From Dehalococcoidia bacterium (lineage in GTDB: Bacteria; Chloroflexota; Dehalococcoidia; UBA3495; JAAXIE01): a stretch of DNA of 7,861 bases. Both the position numbers and the translations under genes were made by a program. The notes beneath the pieces were generated by a model. It saw only the letters and a program-made list of their open reading frames with translations, ran no database searches and was not told where the DNA came from. Below, in pieces: positions 1 to 6,082 of this stretch (positions are counted from its first letter, which is position 1; each line of letters begins with the position of its first letter). The DNA is taken from positions 1-7,861 of the forward strand of contig JAAXIE010000172.1 of the NCBI GenBank assembly GCA_012270525.1, given 5' to 3'.

Positions 1-41
1 CCATCCTGGCCTTCCGCCAGGAGGGAAGGGTTGCCCGAAAG

Positions 42-71
42 ATTCCGCCTCGCAACATTCTGCCTCGCACC
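42..71. repeat. tandem pair of 15-bp repeats
   Basis: ATTCCGCCTCGCAAC (42-56) is followed directly by ATTCTGCCTCGCACC (57-71), with 13 of 15 bases identical. The end of the first copy (GCAAC) can also pair with GTTGC at 30-34. Only two units are present, so this may be a simple local duplication. No function is apparent. Confidence 0.6.
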
Positions 72-416
72 GGGCCTCCAGACTTATTTCGGCAAAGGTT
101 AGTTGCCATAATTATTGGGGAGAGGGGCCAGCCTTTGCAATGACATGCAGGGCTGATTTGAAGGCGTTTGCTCGGTGGTGACGCGAGGCCCCTTCGGGCC
201 CCTTAGCGCAGCAACAAGTGGAGACGTGCCAGTGGGTCTGCGCGAGTTCCGCTTGGTGGAAGTGTCGCCCAAGTGCAGGAGCGGTGATGAATGCCCCCAA
301 ACAGTCCTGTTGGGTGGTACACCCAGCCCCACATGGGAGCGACGAGCCGACTCCGGGCCCGGCATCTCTCATCGCCACCGTCCCTGAGGGAGCTTTCCAG
401 GCTTGTGAAGCTCAAC

Positions 417-435
417 ACAGGCGGGAACCACCTGT
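417..435 (-). terminator. hairpin downstream of the RidA-family gene (possible terminator, no U tract)
   Basis: Read on the minus strand, about 40 nt after the RidA-family stop codon, ACAGGTGG can pair with CCGCCTGT around a TTC loop. That is eight continuous pairs including one G-U wobble. On the plus strand the same position is a C-A mismatch, so the fold suits a minus-strand transcript better. No run of U follows, so intrinsic termination is uncertain; it could be a 3' end-stabilising hairpin. Confidence 0.25.
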
Positions 436-475
436 CCGGACTTCATTCCGGGGCCCGGGTCGGCGATTGGAGAGG

Positions 476-940
476 CTAGGCGGATACCTCGACGATCATC
501 TCGATTTCGATGGGTACGGTGTTGGGCAGGCTGCCCATTCCCACTGCCGAGCGGGCATGGCGTCCCTTCTCGCCGAAGATGCCCACCAGCAGGTCCGACG
601 CACCGTTGGCTACCTGCGGGGTCTGGCCGAAGTCAGGGGCACAGTTGACCATGCACAGGAGCTTGACCACGCGGGTGACCCGGTCCAGGTCCCCGATCGA
701 CGCCTTCAGGTTGGCCAGCGAGTTCAGGATCGCCTGCCTGGCGGCAGCATATCCCTCTTCGATGGTCACCTGCGTGCCAACCTTGCCCACCGAGGTGTAC
801 CCGCCGTCGGGCAGCCGGTTGACCACACCAGCCACATACACCAGATTGCCGGTCTGCACTGCTCCCACGTAGTTGCCGCCGGGAGTTGGCGGCGGGGGCA
901 GGGTGTAGCCCATCTCTTCAAGCTTCTTCTCTACTTCCAT
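476..940 (-). CDS. RidA/YjgF/UK114-family protein
   Basis: This 154-residue protein belongs to the Rid family of small trimeric cytosolic proteins. Family members hydrolyse reactive enamine/imine intermediates released by PLP enzymes such as threonine dehydratase. The family's carboxylate-binding arginine is present in the C-terminal block HARSAVG (Arg130), and Glu145 in the following IEIE strand aligns with Glu120 of E. coli RidA. A Gly/Asn-rich block (VANGASDLLVGIFGE, about 110-124) is typical of the longer COG0251 subgroup. That subgroup is less well characterised than RidA itself, so the substrate is unknown. The start is well supported: AGGAGG (946-951) lies 5 nt before the ATG. It sits downstream of the antiporter gene on the same strand, with a 93-nt gap that contains its own probable promoter. 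Family assignment is firm and the exact reaction is inferred. Confidence 0.93.
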   Translation of the reverse strand: MEVEKKLEEMGYTLPPPPTPGGNYVGAVQTGNLVYVAGVVNRLPDGGYTSVGKVGTQVTIEEGYAAARQAILNSLANLKASIGDLDRVTRVVKLLCMVNCAPDFGQTPQVANGASDLLVGIFGEKGRHARSAVGMGSLPNTVPIEIEMIVEVSA

Positions 941-997
941 GGATGCCTCCTGGTGATTATGACGCGCAGTCGTATTGCCTCGAATCGGGACGGTGAC

Positions 998-1025
998 ATT
1001 GTAGCTTGGAAGGCTGGAATCGCAA
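998..1025 (-). promoter_or_regulatory. probable sigma70-type promoter of the RidA-family gene
   Basis: On the minus strand TTGCGA (1020-1025) and TACAAT (998-1003) are separated by 16 bp, matching the -35 and -10 consensus at 4/6 and 5/6. It lies in the short gap after the antiporter stop codon and would give a leader of about 50 nt before the ATG at 940. It suggests the RidA-family gene can be transcribed on its own as well as by read-through. Confidence 0.45.
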
Positions 1026-1033
1026 CCTGGAAC

Positions 1034-2341
1034 CTATGCGCGCTGTCCGTGGGGCAATCGCCGCCCCTCGGCCTTGTTTCGATACAACAGCACCAAGCCC
1101 ATTGGAGCCAGGATGGTTGTGACCACGGTCATCAGGATAGAGACGCCGAAGACTTCTTCCCCGATGATACCCTCGGCAAGACCGATGCCAGCAATGATGA
1201 GGGCCACCTCCCCACGGGGGAGTATTCCGACGCCCACCCTGGAGCTACCCCTCAAGTTGAACCCCGTGAAGAAGGCGGGCACCATACCGCCGATCACCTT
1301 GCCCCCGATGGCCAGCAGGGTTATCACTACCCCGAACACTATGGTGTCCACCATGGAGGATACATCGACCAGGGTCCCCATCACCACGAAGAAAACCGGC
1401 ACCAAAGCCTCGTAGACCGCGGACAGGGGTTCCTCCAGTTCCTTGGCCAAGCTGGTGCCGGAAAGGGCCAGACCCATGGAAAAGGCCCCGATTATGAAGG
1501 CAAGACCAAAGGTCTCGGCCAAGCCCGCAGCAAGGAAGGCCAACCCCAGGAACAGGGCTACGGAGGCACCCCGCACTCGCATGGCACTGATCCCCCTCGC
1601 GATGTAGGGTGCCACCAGGGTACCGATAACCGACAACCCCAGCCAGAATCCCAGTGCCTTGGCGGCCACTATGCCAACATTGGAAGCAGACACTCCTCCC
1701 GCTGCGTGTATCCCGACCACCACCGTTAGAACGATGATTCCCAGCACGTCGTCCACCACGGCGGCCGCAATCACCGTGACCCCCTCCGACGAGTCCATGG
1801 CCCCCAGGTCGGACAGCACTCGTGCGGTGATCCCAACCGAGGTGGCTGTCATGATTGCCCCCATGAATAGGGCCTGGGCGTCGGTGAAACTTTCGGCGTG
1901 CCCCATGACCACCGTGCCCACCATGCCCAGAATGAAAGAGAGAAGCACTCCTCCCAAGGCCACCGCAGTGGCTGGACCGGCATATCGGAGGAATGCCTGC
2001 AGCTTGAGCTCCAACCCCACGAAGAACAGGAGCACGATGGATGCGACCTGGGCGATGGACCATAGCTCGGGGCTGACGGGGATGACCCCGCCGTCGGGGA
2101 TGGCCGGGAAGGCCTCCCAGCCGAAGATGGGCATGCCTCCAAGTAGATGGGGCCCGATGATGACTCCGGCTGCCAACTCGCCCAACACGGGCGGTATATG
2201 CAGGAACCTGGTGCACAGTTCGCCGCCAAGCTTGGCGGCGATAAGTATGATGGCCAACTGGATAACCAGTTGGGTTACTATGGGGGTAATGTCCCCGTCC
2301 GCGGGGAGTACCGATGCGGTCACGACTACGGATTGTATCAT
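1034..2341 (-). CDS. CPA2-family cation:proton antiporter (Kef/NapA-type membrane domain only)
   Basis: This integral membrane protein probably exchanges Na+ or K+ for H+ across the cytoplasmic membrane. From the chosen ATG it has 435 residues and about 12-13 hydrophobic segments. Family marks are PPVLGELAAGVIIGP near the N terminus, TATSVGITARVLSDLG before the ion-binding helix, and the paired aspartates in VVDDVLG (about residues 197-198), equivalent to the ion-binding DD pair of NapA-like exchangers. A late helix has LPRGEVALIIAG. The protein ends soon after the last helix, so it lacks the RCK/TrkA regulatory domain of KefB/KefC. The frame is open 44 codons further, to 2473, but that extension is hydrophilic, has no Shine-Dalgarno sequence and runs through the divergent regulatory region. 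The ATG at 2341 has a weak AGGT 8 nt upstream and puts the first helix in its expected place. Ion specificity cannot be read from sequence. Confidence 0.9.
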   Translation of the reverse strand: MIQSVVVTASVLPADGDITPIVTQLVIQLAIILIAAKLGGELCTRFLHIPPVLGELAAGVIIGPHLLGGMPIFGWEAFPAIPDGGVIPVSPELWSIAQVASIVLLFFVGLELKLQAFLRYAGPATAVALGGVLLSFILGMVGTVVMGHAESFTDAQALFMGAIMTATSVGITARVLSDLGAMDSSEGVTVIAAAVVDDVLGIIVLTVVVGIHAAGGVSASNVGIVAAKALGFWLGLSVIGTLVAPYIARGISAMRVRGASVALFLGLAFLAAGLAETFGLAFIIGAFSMGLALSGTSLAKELEEPLSAVYEALVPVFFVVMGTLVDVSSMVDTIVFGVVITLLAIGGKVIGGMVPAFFTGFNLRGSSRVGVGILPRGEVALIIAGIGLAEGIIGEEVFGVSILMTVVTTILAPMGLVLLYRNKAEGRRLPHGQRA

Positions 2342-2433
2342 CCGCGCTACCTGGAGGGGACGTTCAGCAGGGTCCTTGCTATGGTGTTGTCCGCCATTGG
2401 TGAGGCCGCGCCATGGGGCTGTAGCCAGTAGCT

Positions 2434-2439
2434 TATAAT
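2434..2439 (+). promoter_or_regulatory. perfect TATAAT -10 box ahead of the Uma2-family gene
   Basis: TATAAT lies 45 nt before the Uma2-family ATG, leaving a leader of about 40 nt. I see no good -35 hexamer 16-18 bp upstream, so the promoter may be weak or activator-dependent. The box also reads ATTATA/TATAAG on the other strand, so the 143-bp divergent gap (2342-2484) could serve both genes. Confidence 0.35.
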
Positions 2440-2484
2440 GGGACCAACTCAAGGGATGCGACGAGGCAACCACCGAGGTTCGAC

Positions 2485-3177
2485 ATGAGAGCGAGACCCA
2501 CCGGCACGGTCACACCTGCGGAAGCCTTCATCAGGCTTCCCGACCCGCCGGAACCCGAGGACATGAACAACTGGAAATTCTTCAACTCCCTGGGCAACGG
2601 CATCAACCTCATCAGGCACCTGGGCAACGAAGCAAGAACGATTATCACCAGCGATACTTACGTCAGCCACGAACCCACGAGCTCTCCATCGGGACTCTTC
2701 CTTCCCGACCTGCTCATCGCATTGAATGTCGACCCCCAGGCCTGTGACGCCCGCAACGGGTACGTGATCGCGGAGCAAGGGAAACCACCCGACTTCGTGC
2801 TGGAGATAGGCTTGAGCAGCACCGGACAACGGGACGCCACGGTAAAGCGTGACGGGTACGCTGCCCTGAGTGTGGGGGAATACTGGAGGTTCGACCCATC
2901 GGGTGGCAGCTACCAGGGCACGCCTCTCGCCGGGGACCTGCTCGTGGCTGGTATCTACCAACCCATCGCTATCGAACGATTGGACGATGAGACCCTGCAG
3001 GGGTACAGCAACGCTCTCGACCTGAATTTGCGCTGGGAACGAGGCCAGTTGGGTTGGTACGACCCCCGGACCGGTGAACACGTCCTCCGGTATGACGACT
3101 ATCGCGATCGTGCCCATGTCGCCGAAGCTCGTGTCCGTGAACTTGAAGCCGAACTCCGTCGCCACCAGCAGTTCTGA
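2485..3177 (+). CDS. Uma2/DUF820-family protein (PD-(D/E)XK nuclease fold)
   Basis: A 230-residue protein of the Uma2 (DUF820) family, common in cyanobacteria and Chloroflexota. The family adopts a restriction-endonuclease-like fold, but its biological role is largely unknown. The recognisable core is PDLLIAL (74-80), then PPDFVLEIGLSS (101-112), KRDGYA (121-126) and GEYWRFDP (131-138). Asp75, Glu107 and Lys121 fit the expected acidic/lysine active-site pattern. The C terminus (about 208-230) is charged and heptad-like, ending in a short probable coiled coil (VRELEAELRRH). The start is supported by GAGG at 2475-2478, 6 nt before the ATG. It stands alone, divergent from the antiporter, with no methylase, toxin/antitoxin or transposase partner. 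It may be an active nuclease, a remnant selfish element or a domesticated protein; the sequence does not decide. Confidence 0.85.
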   Translation: MRARPTGTVTPAEAFIRLPDPPEPEDMNNWKFFNSLGNGINLIRHLGNEARTIITSDTYVSHEPTSSPSGLFLPDLLIALNVDPQACDARNGYVIAEQGKPPDFVLEIGLSSTGQRDATVKRDGYAALSVGEYWRFDPSGGSYQGTPLAGDLLVAGIYQPIAIERLDDETLQGYSNALDLNLRWERGQLGWYDPRTGEHVLRYDDYRDRAHVAEARVRELEAELRRHQQF

Positions 3178-3269
3178 CGCCCTACTCAATGGCACCGCGC
3201 CGTATCGAAGTTGAAGTAGATGCCTCCTCGCGTACCCTTCTCCTCGCCAACGCCCGTATCCCTTGGCAT

Positions 3270-3290
3270 CGGAGTTATCGGAACACTCCG
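3270..3290 (+). terminator. weak hairpin between the Uma2-family gene and glmU
   Basis: CGGAGT (3270-3275) pairs with ACTCCG (3285-3290) around a 9-nt loop, just before the glmU promoter. No T run follows. It might end Uma2-family transcripts or be an operator-like dyad. The rest of the 3178-3402 gap shows nothing apart from the glmU promoter. Confidence 0.2.
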
Positions 3291-3296
3291 CTCGGC

Positions 3297-3325
3297 TTGA
3301 CGCTAGGATAGTGCTTGCCTACCAT
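3297..3325 (+). promoter_or_regulatory. probable sigma70-type promoter of glmU
   Basis: TTGACG (3297-3302, 5/6) and TACCAT (3320-3325, 4/6) are separated by exactly 17 bp. Transcription would begin near 3332, giving a leader of about 70 nt to the glmU ATG at 3403. This is consistent with glmU being expressed independently of the Uma2-family gene. Confidence 0.5.
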
Positions 3326-3402
3326 GGGCCAACCATGCGAGTCCTGTTTCGTTCGCGTCGGTGGCACTGGCGAGCCCGGGTTCCAGGCAGGGAGCAAGAG
3401 TA

Positions 3403-4767
3403 ATGGGTCGACGGGTCGGAGTAGTCTTGGCCGCCGGGACAGGTTCCCGCATGATGTCCAAGCTGCCCAAGGTGCTGCATAAACTCTGCGGCCGCGAACT
3501 TCTGCTCTATCCCGTCGACTGCCTGCGCCAAGCGGGCGTGGAAACCATCGTCGTGGTAGTCGCCCCTTCCAATGAAGAGGCGATACGCTCTCTCCTTGGA
3601 GAGAGCGTAGAGTACGTGGTGCAGCACCAGCCTTTGGGAACGGGCCATGCCCTGCTGGAGACGGCCCCTATGCTCAGGGACAATTCAGACCACGTCGCCG
3701 TGATTGGCGGCGACACCCCCTTGGTGCGCCCCGCCAGCCTGAAGGCCCTTTTGGATGCCCACCTTGCTCGCTGGGCGGGTATGTCTCTGCTGGTCTCGAC
3801 CTCCGACCTGCCCGCCGATATGGGGCGCTTGACCCGCACCGCCGACGGACACGTCGAGGCCATACTGGAAGCAGCCGAAACCAGCGGTGCCATGGTGTCG
3901 CGGGAGGTGAACGGCGGGGTCTACTGGTTCCGTGGCTCGTGGTTGTGGCCCCAACTTTCCCGGATACCCATAGGAGGGCGTGGCGAGTTCTACCTCACCT
4001 CCCTTGCTCAGATGGCAGCCCAGCAGAACGTTGCTATCGAGACCCTCGAGGCGGGCGATCCCTCGGAGGTGCTCGGCGTCAATGACAGGGTGCAATTGGC
4101 CAACGCCGCCACTGTCCTCTATGCCCGCATACGCGAGGAATGGATGCGTCAGGGGGTCACCATGCTTGACCCTTCCACCACTTTCATTGACGCCTCAGCC
4201 CAACTGGGCCAGGACACCGTAATCTACCCGAATACCATGGTCCTTGGTCCTTCCCGCGTTGGCCTCGAATGTACGCTGGGCCCAGGCTCCGTGGTACGTG
4301 ACTCCCAAATAGGCGACAGGTGCCGGGTGACCGCTTCCCACTTGGAGGGGTCGGTCCTGGAAGACGACGTGGAGATGGGGCCCTTCAGCCACTTGCGGCC
4401 AGGGACCCACATCGAACGAGGCGTCCACCTGGGCAACTTCTGCGAGGTGAAGAACAGCCGCTTGGGCCACGACTCGGCCATGGGACACTTCGGATATGTG
4501 GGCGACGCCACCGTTGGGGCTGGCGTCAATCTGGGGGCTGGGGCTGTCACCTGCAACTATGACGGCGTGGAGCACCAGAATACGGTTATCGAGGATGGGG
4601 CTTTTATCGGCTCTTCCACTATGCTGGTGGCCCCGGTGCGTGTTGGAGAGGACGCCATGACCGCTGCCGGCTCGGTGGTCACCACCGATGTTCCTCCCGC
4701 TAGACTGGCAGTGGGTGTACCTGCTAAGATACGCCGTAGCAAGAGGCTATCAGACAAGAAGAGGTAG
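3403..4767 (+). CDS. glmU: bifunctional GlmU: GlcNAc-1-P uridyltransferase / GlcN-1-P acetyltransferase
   Basis: This cytosolic enzyme makes UDP-GlcNAc, the precursor of peptidoglycan and other envelope glycans: it acetylates glucosamine-1-phosphate with acetyl-CoA, then transfers UMP from UTP. At 454 residues it matches E. coli GlmU (456). The N-terminal Rossmann-like uridyltransferase domain (about 1-230) has LAAGTGSRM, LPKVLH, QHQPLGTGHA and GGDTP; Asp104 and Asn227 correspond to the Mg-binding pair. The C-terminal left-handed beta-helix (about 255-440) shows hexapeptide repeats, and Lys350, His362, Tyr365, Asn376 and Asn385 match the acetyltransferase active site. The frame is also open to a GTG at 3361, but the ATG at 3403 has AGGGAG (3389-3394) 8 nt upstream and begins where the family begins. 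The gene ends in three consecutive in-frame stops, TAG TGA TAA (4765-4773). It looks intact and essential. Confidence 0.97.
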   Translation: MGRRVGVVLAAGTGSRMMSKLPKVLHKLCGRELLLYPVDCLRQAGVETIVVVVAPSNEEAIRSLLGESVEYVVQHQPLGTGHALLETAPMLRDNSDHVAVIGGDTPLVRPASLKALLDAHLARWAGMSLLVSTSDLPADMGRLTRTADGHVEAILEAAETSGAMVSREVNGGVYWFRGSWLWPQLSRIPIGGRGEFYLTSLAQMAAQQNVAIETLEAGDPSEVLGVNDRVQLANAATVLYARIREEWMRQGVTMLDPSTTFIDASAQLGQDTVIYPNTMVLGPSRVGLECTLGPGSVVRDSQIGDRCRVTASHLEGSVLEDDVEMGPFSHLRPGTHIERGVHLGNFCEVKNSRLGHDSAMGHFGYVGDATVGAGVNLGAGAVTCNYDGVEHQNTVIEDGAFIGSSTMLVAPVRVGEDAMTAAGSVVTTDVPPARLAVGVPAKIRRSKRLSDKKR

Positions 4768-4780
4768 TGATAACGGGCTG

Positions 4781-4812
4781 CCCGCCCCTGCCCTGCAAAG
4801 AGGCGGGAGTTT
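4781..4812 (+). terminator. possible intrinsic terminator after glmU
   Basis: CCCGCC (4781-4786) pairs with GGCGGG (4802-4807) around a 15-nt loop and is followed by AGTTT, a very short T run. It starts 13 nt after the glmU stop. It is plausible but weak, so some read-through into the CorC-like gene is possible. TTTACA at 4810-4815 resembles a -35 box, but I see no convincing -10 after it. Confidence 0.4.
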
Positions 4813-4910
4813 ACAGACCTTGGATACCAGCCATTTAGGACAGACCAGCCAAGCCCCGGCGACTGTCGCCGCCCTGCCCTCCTTCCTTCCCGAAAAGCGC
4901 CGTCGCCAGT

Positions 4911-4943
4911 CCCCAGCCGCCCTCTCCGCCCCACGTCTCCCCC
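4911..4943 (-). other. G-quadruplex motif on the minus strand ahead of the CorC-like gene
   Basis: Four C runs on the plus strand (4911-4914, 4920-4922, 4929-4932, 4939-4943) are separated by 5, 6 and 6 nt. The minus strand therefore fits the pattern of four runs of at least three G with loops of seven or fewer. It lies in a pyrimidine-rich part (about 4860-4975) of the 230-bp gap between glmU and the CorC-like gene, 55 nt before that gene's start. Any effect on expression is unproven. Confidence 0.5.
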
Positions 4944-4997
4944 ACCGTGGCTATTTCCTCCTGTTGAGTTCGCGCGTGGCAACGGGGAGGTCCACCC

Positions 4998-5876
4998 ATG
5001 CTTAACGTTGCCCGCTGGGGTTCAGCCTTGGCTGGGCCCCTGCTCTCTCCCTTCCGGCGGGCTGGCTCCCAGAACGGCGACAGGACTCGCAGGCCAGCCA
5101 TCGAGAACGGCAACGGCAAGCCCGACCGCGACGAGCTCCTCATCACCAAGGAGATGCAGGAACGCATGGACACCCGTGAAAGGGCCATGCTCAACGCCAT
5201 TGTACGGCTGGAGGAAGCAACCGCCCGTGAGGTCATGGTGCCCCGTGTCGACATGGTCACGGTGGAAAAGGACTCCAGCCTCAGGCACGTGGCCCAGCAG
5301 ATGGCAAGCATGGGCCATAGCCGGCTTCCGGTATACGACGGCGTCCCCGACCACATAATAGGGGTCCTGCACGTCAGGGACGTGCTGGAAATCCTGGCCG
5401 ACGCCACCGACCGCCGCGATGTCAAGGACATCATACGCCCCACCCATTTCATCCCCGAATCCAAGCTCCTGGATGATCTCCTCCAGGAGATGCAGGAAAA
5501 GCACATCCAGATGGCCATCGTGGTGGACGAATACGGGGGCACCGAGGGGCTCGTCACCGTGGAAGACCTGCTCGAAGAAATCGTCGGCGAGATCGAGGAC
5601 GAGTTCTCCGCCCTGAAACAGGGCCCCCAAATTGAGAGGATCTCCGATAGCGACCTGTTGGTAGACCCCACGGTCACCTTGGAGCAACTGACCGAGCTTA
5701 TGGGCAGCCCTATCGTCGAGCCCGCCTACGACACCATTGGGGCTTATGTGCACGGGGCCTTGGGCAAGATGCCCGCAGCAGGAGATGAGGTAATGTTGGG
5801 CGAGTTGAGGGTGCGGGTCGTCTCGCTCTTGGGGAGGCGAATGCGCAAGCTCCGCGTCATGCGGGAGACCTCCTAG
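4998..5876 (+). CDS. CorC/HlyC-family CBS-domain protein without a membrane domain
   Basis: A 292-residue protein, the same length as E. coli CorC (YbeX). It has an N-terminal linker with the conserved REVMVPRVDM block (78-87), then a tandem CBS pair (about 85-200). The hallmark VVDEYGGTEGLVTVEDLLEE (175-194) is followed by a C-terminal CorC_HlyC domain (about 215-290). CBS pairs bind adenine nucleotides, and the family is linked to Mg2+/Co2+ efflux and resistance. Many relatives carry an N-terminal CNNM/DUF21 membrane domain. This one does not: the first 45 residues are short and rich in Gly, Arg and Asn, and nothing membrane-like is encoded upstream. It is thus probably a soluble regulator or partner of a transporter elsewhere. 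The start is firm, with GGGGAGG (4984-4990) 7 nt before the ATG. It follows glmU in the same direction, 230 bp away, and converges on the secreted-protein gene. Confidence 0.9.
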   Translation: MLNVARWGSALAGPLLSPFRRAGSQNGDRTRRPAIENGNGKPDRDELLITKEMQERMDTRERAMLNAIVRLEEATAREVMVPRVDMVTVEKDSSLRHVAQQMASMGHSRLPVYDGVPDHIIGVLHVRDVLEILADATDRRDVKDIIRPTHFIPESKLLDDLLQEMQEKHIQMAIVVDEYGGTEGLVTVEDLLEEIVGEIEDEFSALKQGPQIERISDSDLLVDPTVTLEQLTELMGSPIVEPAYDTIGAYVHGALGKMPAAGDEVMLGELRVRVVSLLGRRMRKLRVMRETS

Positions 5877-5891
5877 AGGGCTGCCACACCA

Positions 5892-5944
5892 TAAACGCTG
5901 CTCCATCCCGTGGTGCCGCGGTGCGCAATGCCCAGCAGCGTTTA
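5892..5944. terminator. tandem dyad 1 of 3 (11-bp perfect stem) in the convergent gap
   Basis: TAAACGCTGCT (5892-5902) is a perfect inverted match to AGCAGCGTTTA (5934-5944), with a 31-nt loop that can pair further (CAT 5904-5906 with ATG 5928-5930). It begins 15 nt after the CorC-like stop codon. It could help terminate transcripts from both sides, but the long loop and missing U tract are not typical of intrinsic terminators. Confidence 0.55.
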
Positions 5945-5950
5945 ATCCAA

Positions 5951-5999
5951 GCCCACCCCTTGGACCGGGTCTCCGGTGTGTTCCCACCCAAGGGCGGGC
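5951..5999. terminator. tandem dyad 2 of 3 (GCCC/GGGC plus 7-bp stem, nested hairpin)
   Basis: GCCC (5951-5954) pairs with GGGC (5996-5999), and CCCTTGG (5957-5963) with CCAAGGG (5988-5994), separated by a small internal loop. Inside, ACCGG (5964-5968) pairs with CCGGT (5973-5977) over a GTCT loop. The result is a rod about 49 nt long, 6 nt after dyad 1. Confidence 0.55.
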
Positions 6000-6004
6000 A
6001 AAAC

Positions 6005-6055
6005 ATAGCGGGCTCCCTCCGTCACCACTTCCGTGGCCGCGGGGTTGCCCGCTAT
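6005..6055. terminator. tandem dyad 3 of 3 (9-bp perfect stem, nested hairpin)
   Basis: ATAGCGGGC (6005-6013) is a perfect inverted match to GCCCGCTAT (6047-6055). Inside, CCAC (6025-6028) pairs with GTGG (6033-6036) over TTCC, and CCC can pair with GGG between the two stems. It is 5 nt after dyad 2 and ends 27 nt from the stop codon of the minus-strand secreted-protein gene. Confidence 0.55.
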
Positions 6056-6082
6056 CATGCGTTGGTCGGTCGGGGGGACGGT

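Larger units (their letters stand above)
1..475. other. gene-free stretch dense in inverted repeats
   Basis: I find no reading frame here with a start, ribosome binding site and recognisable product on either strand. What it does hold is many short perfect or near-perfect stems: 4-10/16-22; 30-34/52-56; 91-95/103-107; TTGCT 168-172 with AGCAA 210-214, enclosing 183-185/207-209 and 187-191/196-200; an alternative 206-211/238-243; CTTGG 252-256 with CCAAG 269-273 inside CCG/CGG; 295-299/307-311 region; TGGGTG/CACCCA at 311-325; TCCC/GGGA at 381-391; GAGCTT/AAGCTC at 390-413. There are also palindromes CCGGGCCCGG (353-362) and CCGGGGCCCGGG (448-459). It could be an unrecognised structured RNA, a long 3' region of the minus-strand gene, or simply GC-rich spacer. 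I searched by eye for tmRNA, RNase P, SRP and 6S RNA signatures and found none. Confidence 0.5.

Noticed and set aside
216..227. GGAGACGTGCC resembling part of the B12-box of a cobalamin riboswitch
   Set aside because: The other conserved cobalamin elements (for example GCCACTG) are absent and no cobalamin gene follows.
117..475. tmRNA or RNase P RNA of about 360 nt
   Set aside because: No T-arm-like TTCRA near either end, and no GAGGAAAGTCC or ACAGAA signatures on either strand.
218..1729. A 503-codon plus-strand open frame antisense to the RidA-family and antiporter genes
   Set aside because: It overlaps two well-recognised genes on the other strand, has no ribosome binding site, and encodes a low-complexity His/Gly/Gln/Arg-rich product typical of antisense frames in GC-rich DNA.
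5892..6055. CRISPR array or integron attC array
   Set aside because: The three units do not share a direct repeat sequence and lack attC core sites; only size and folding are similar.
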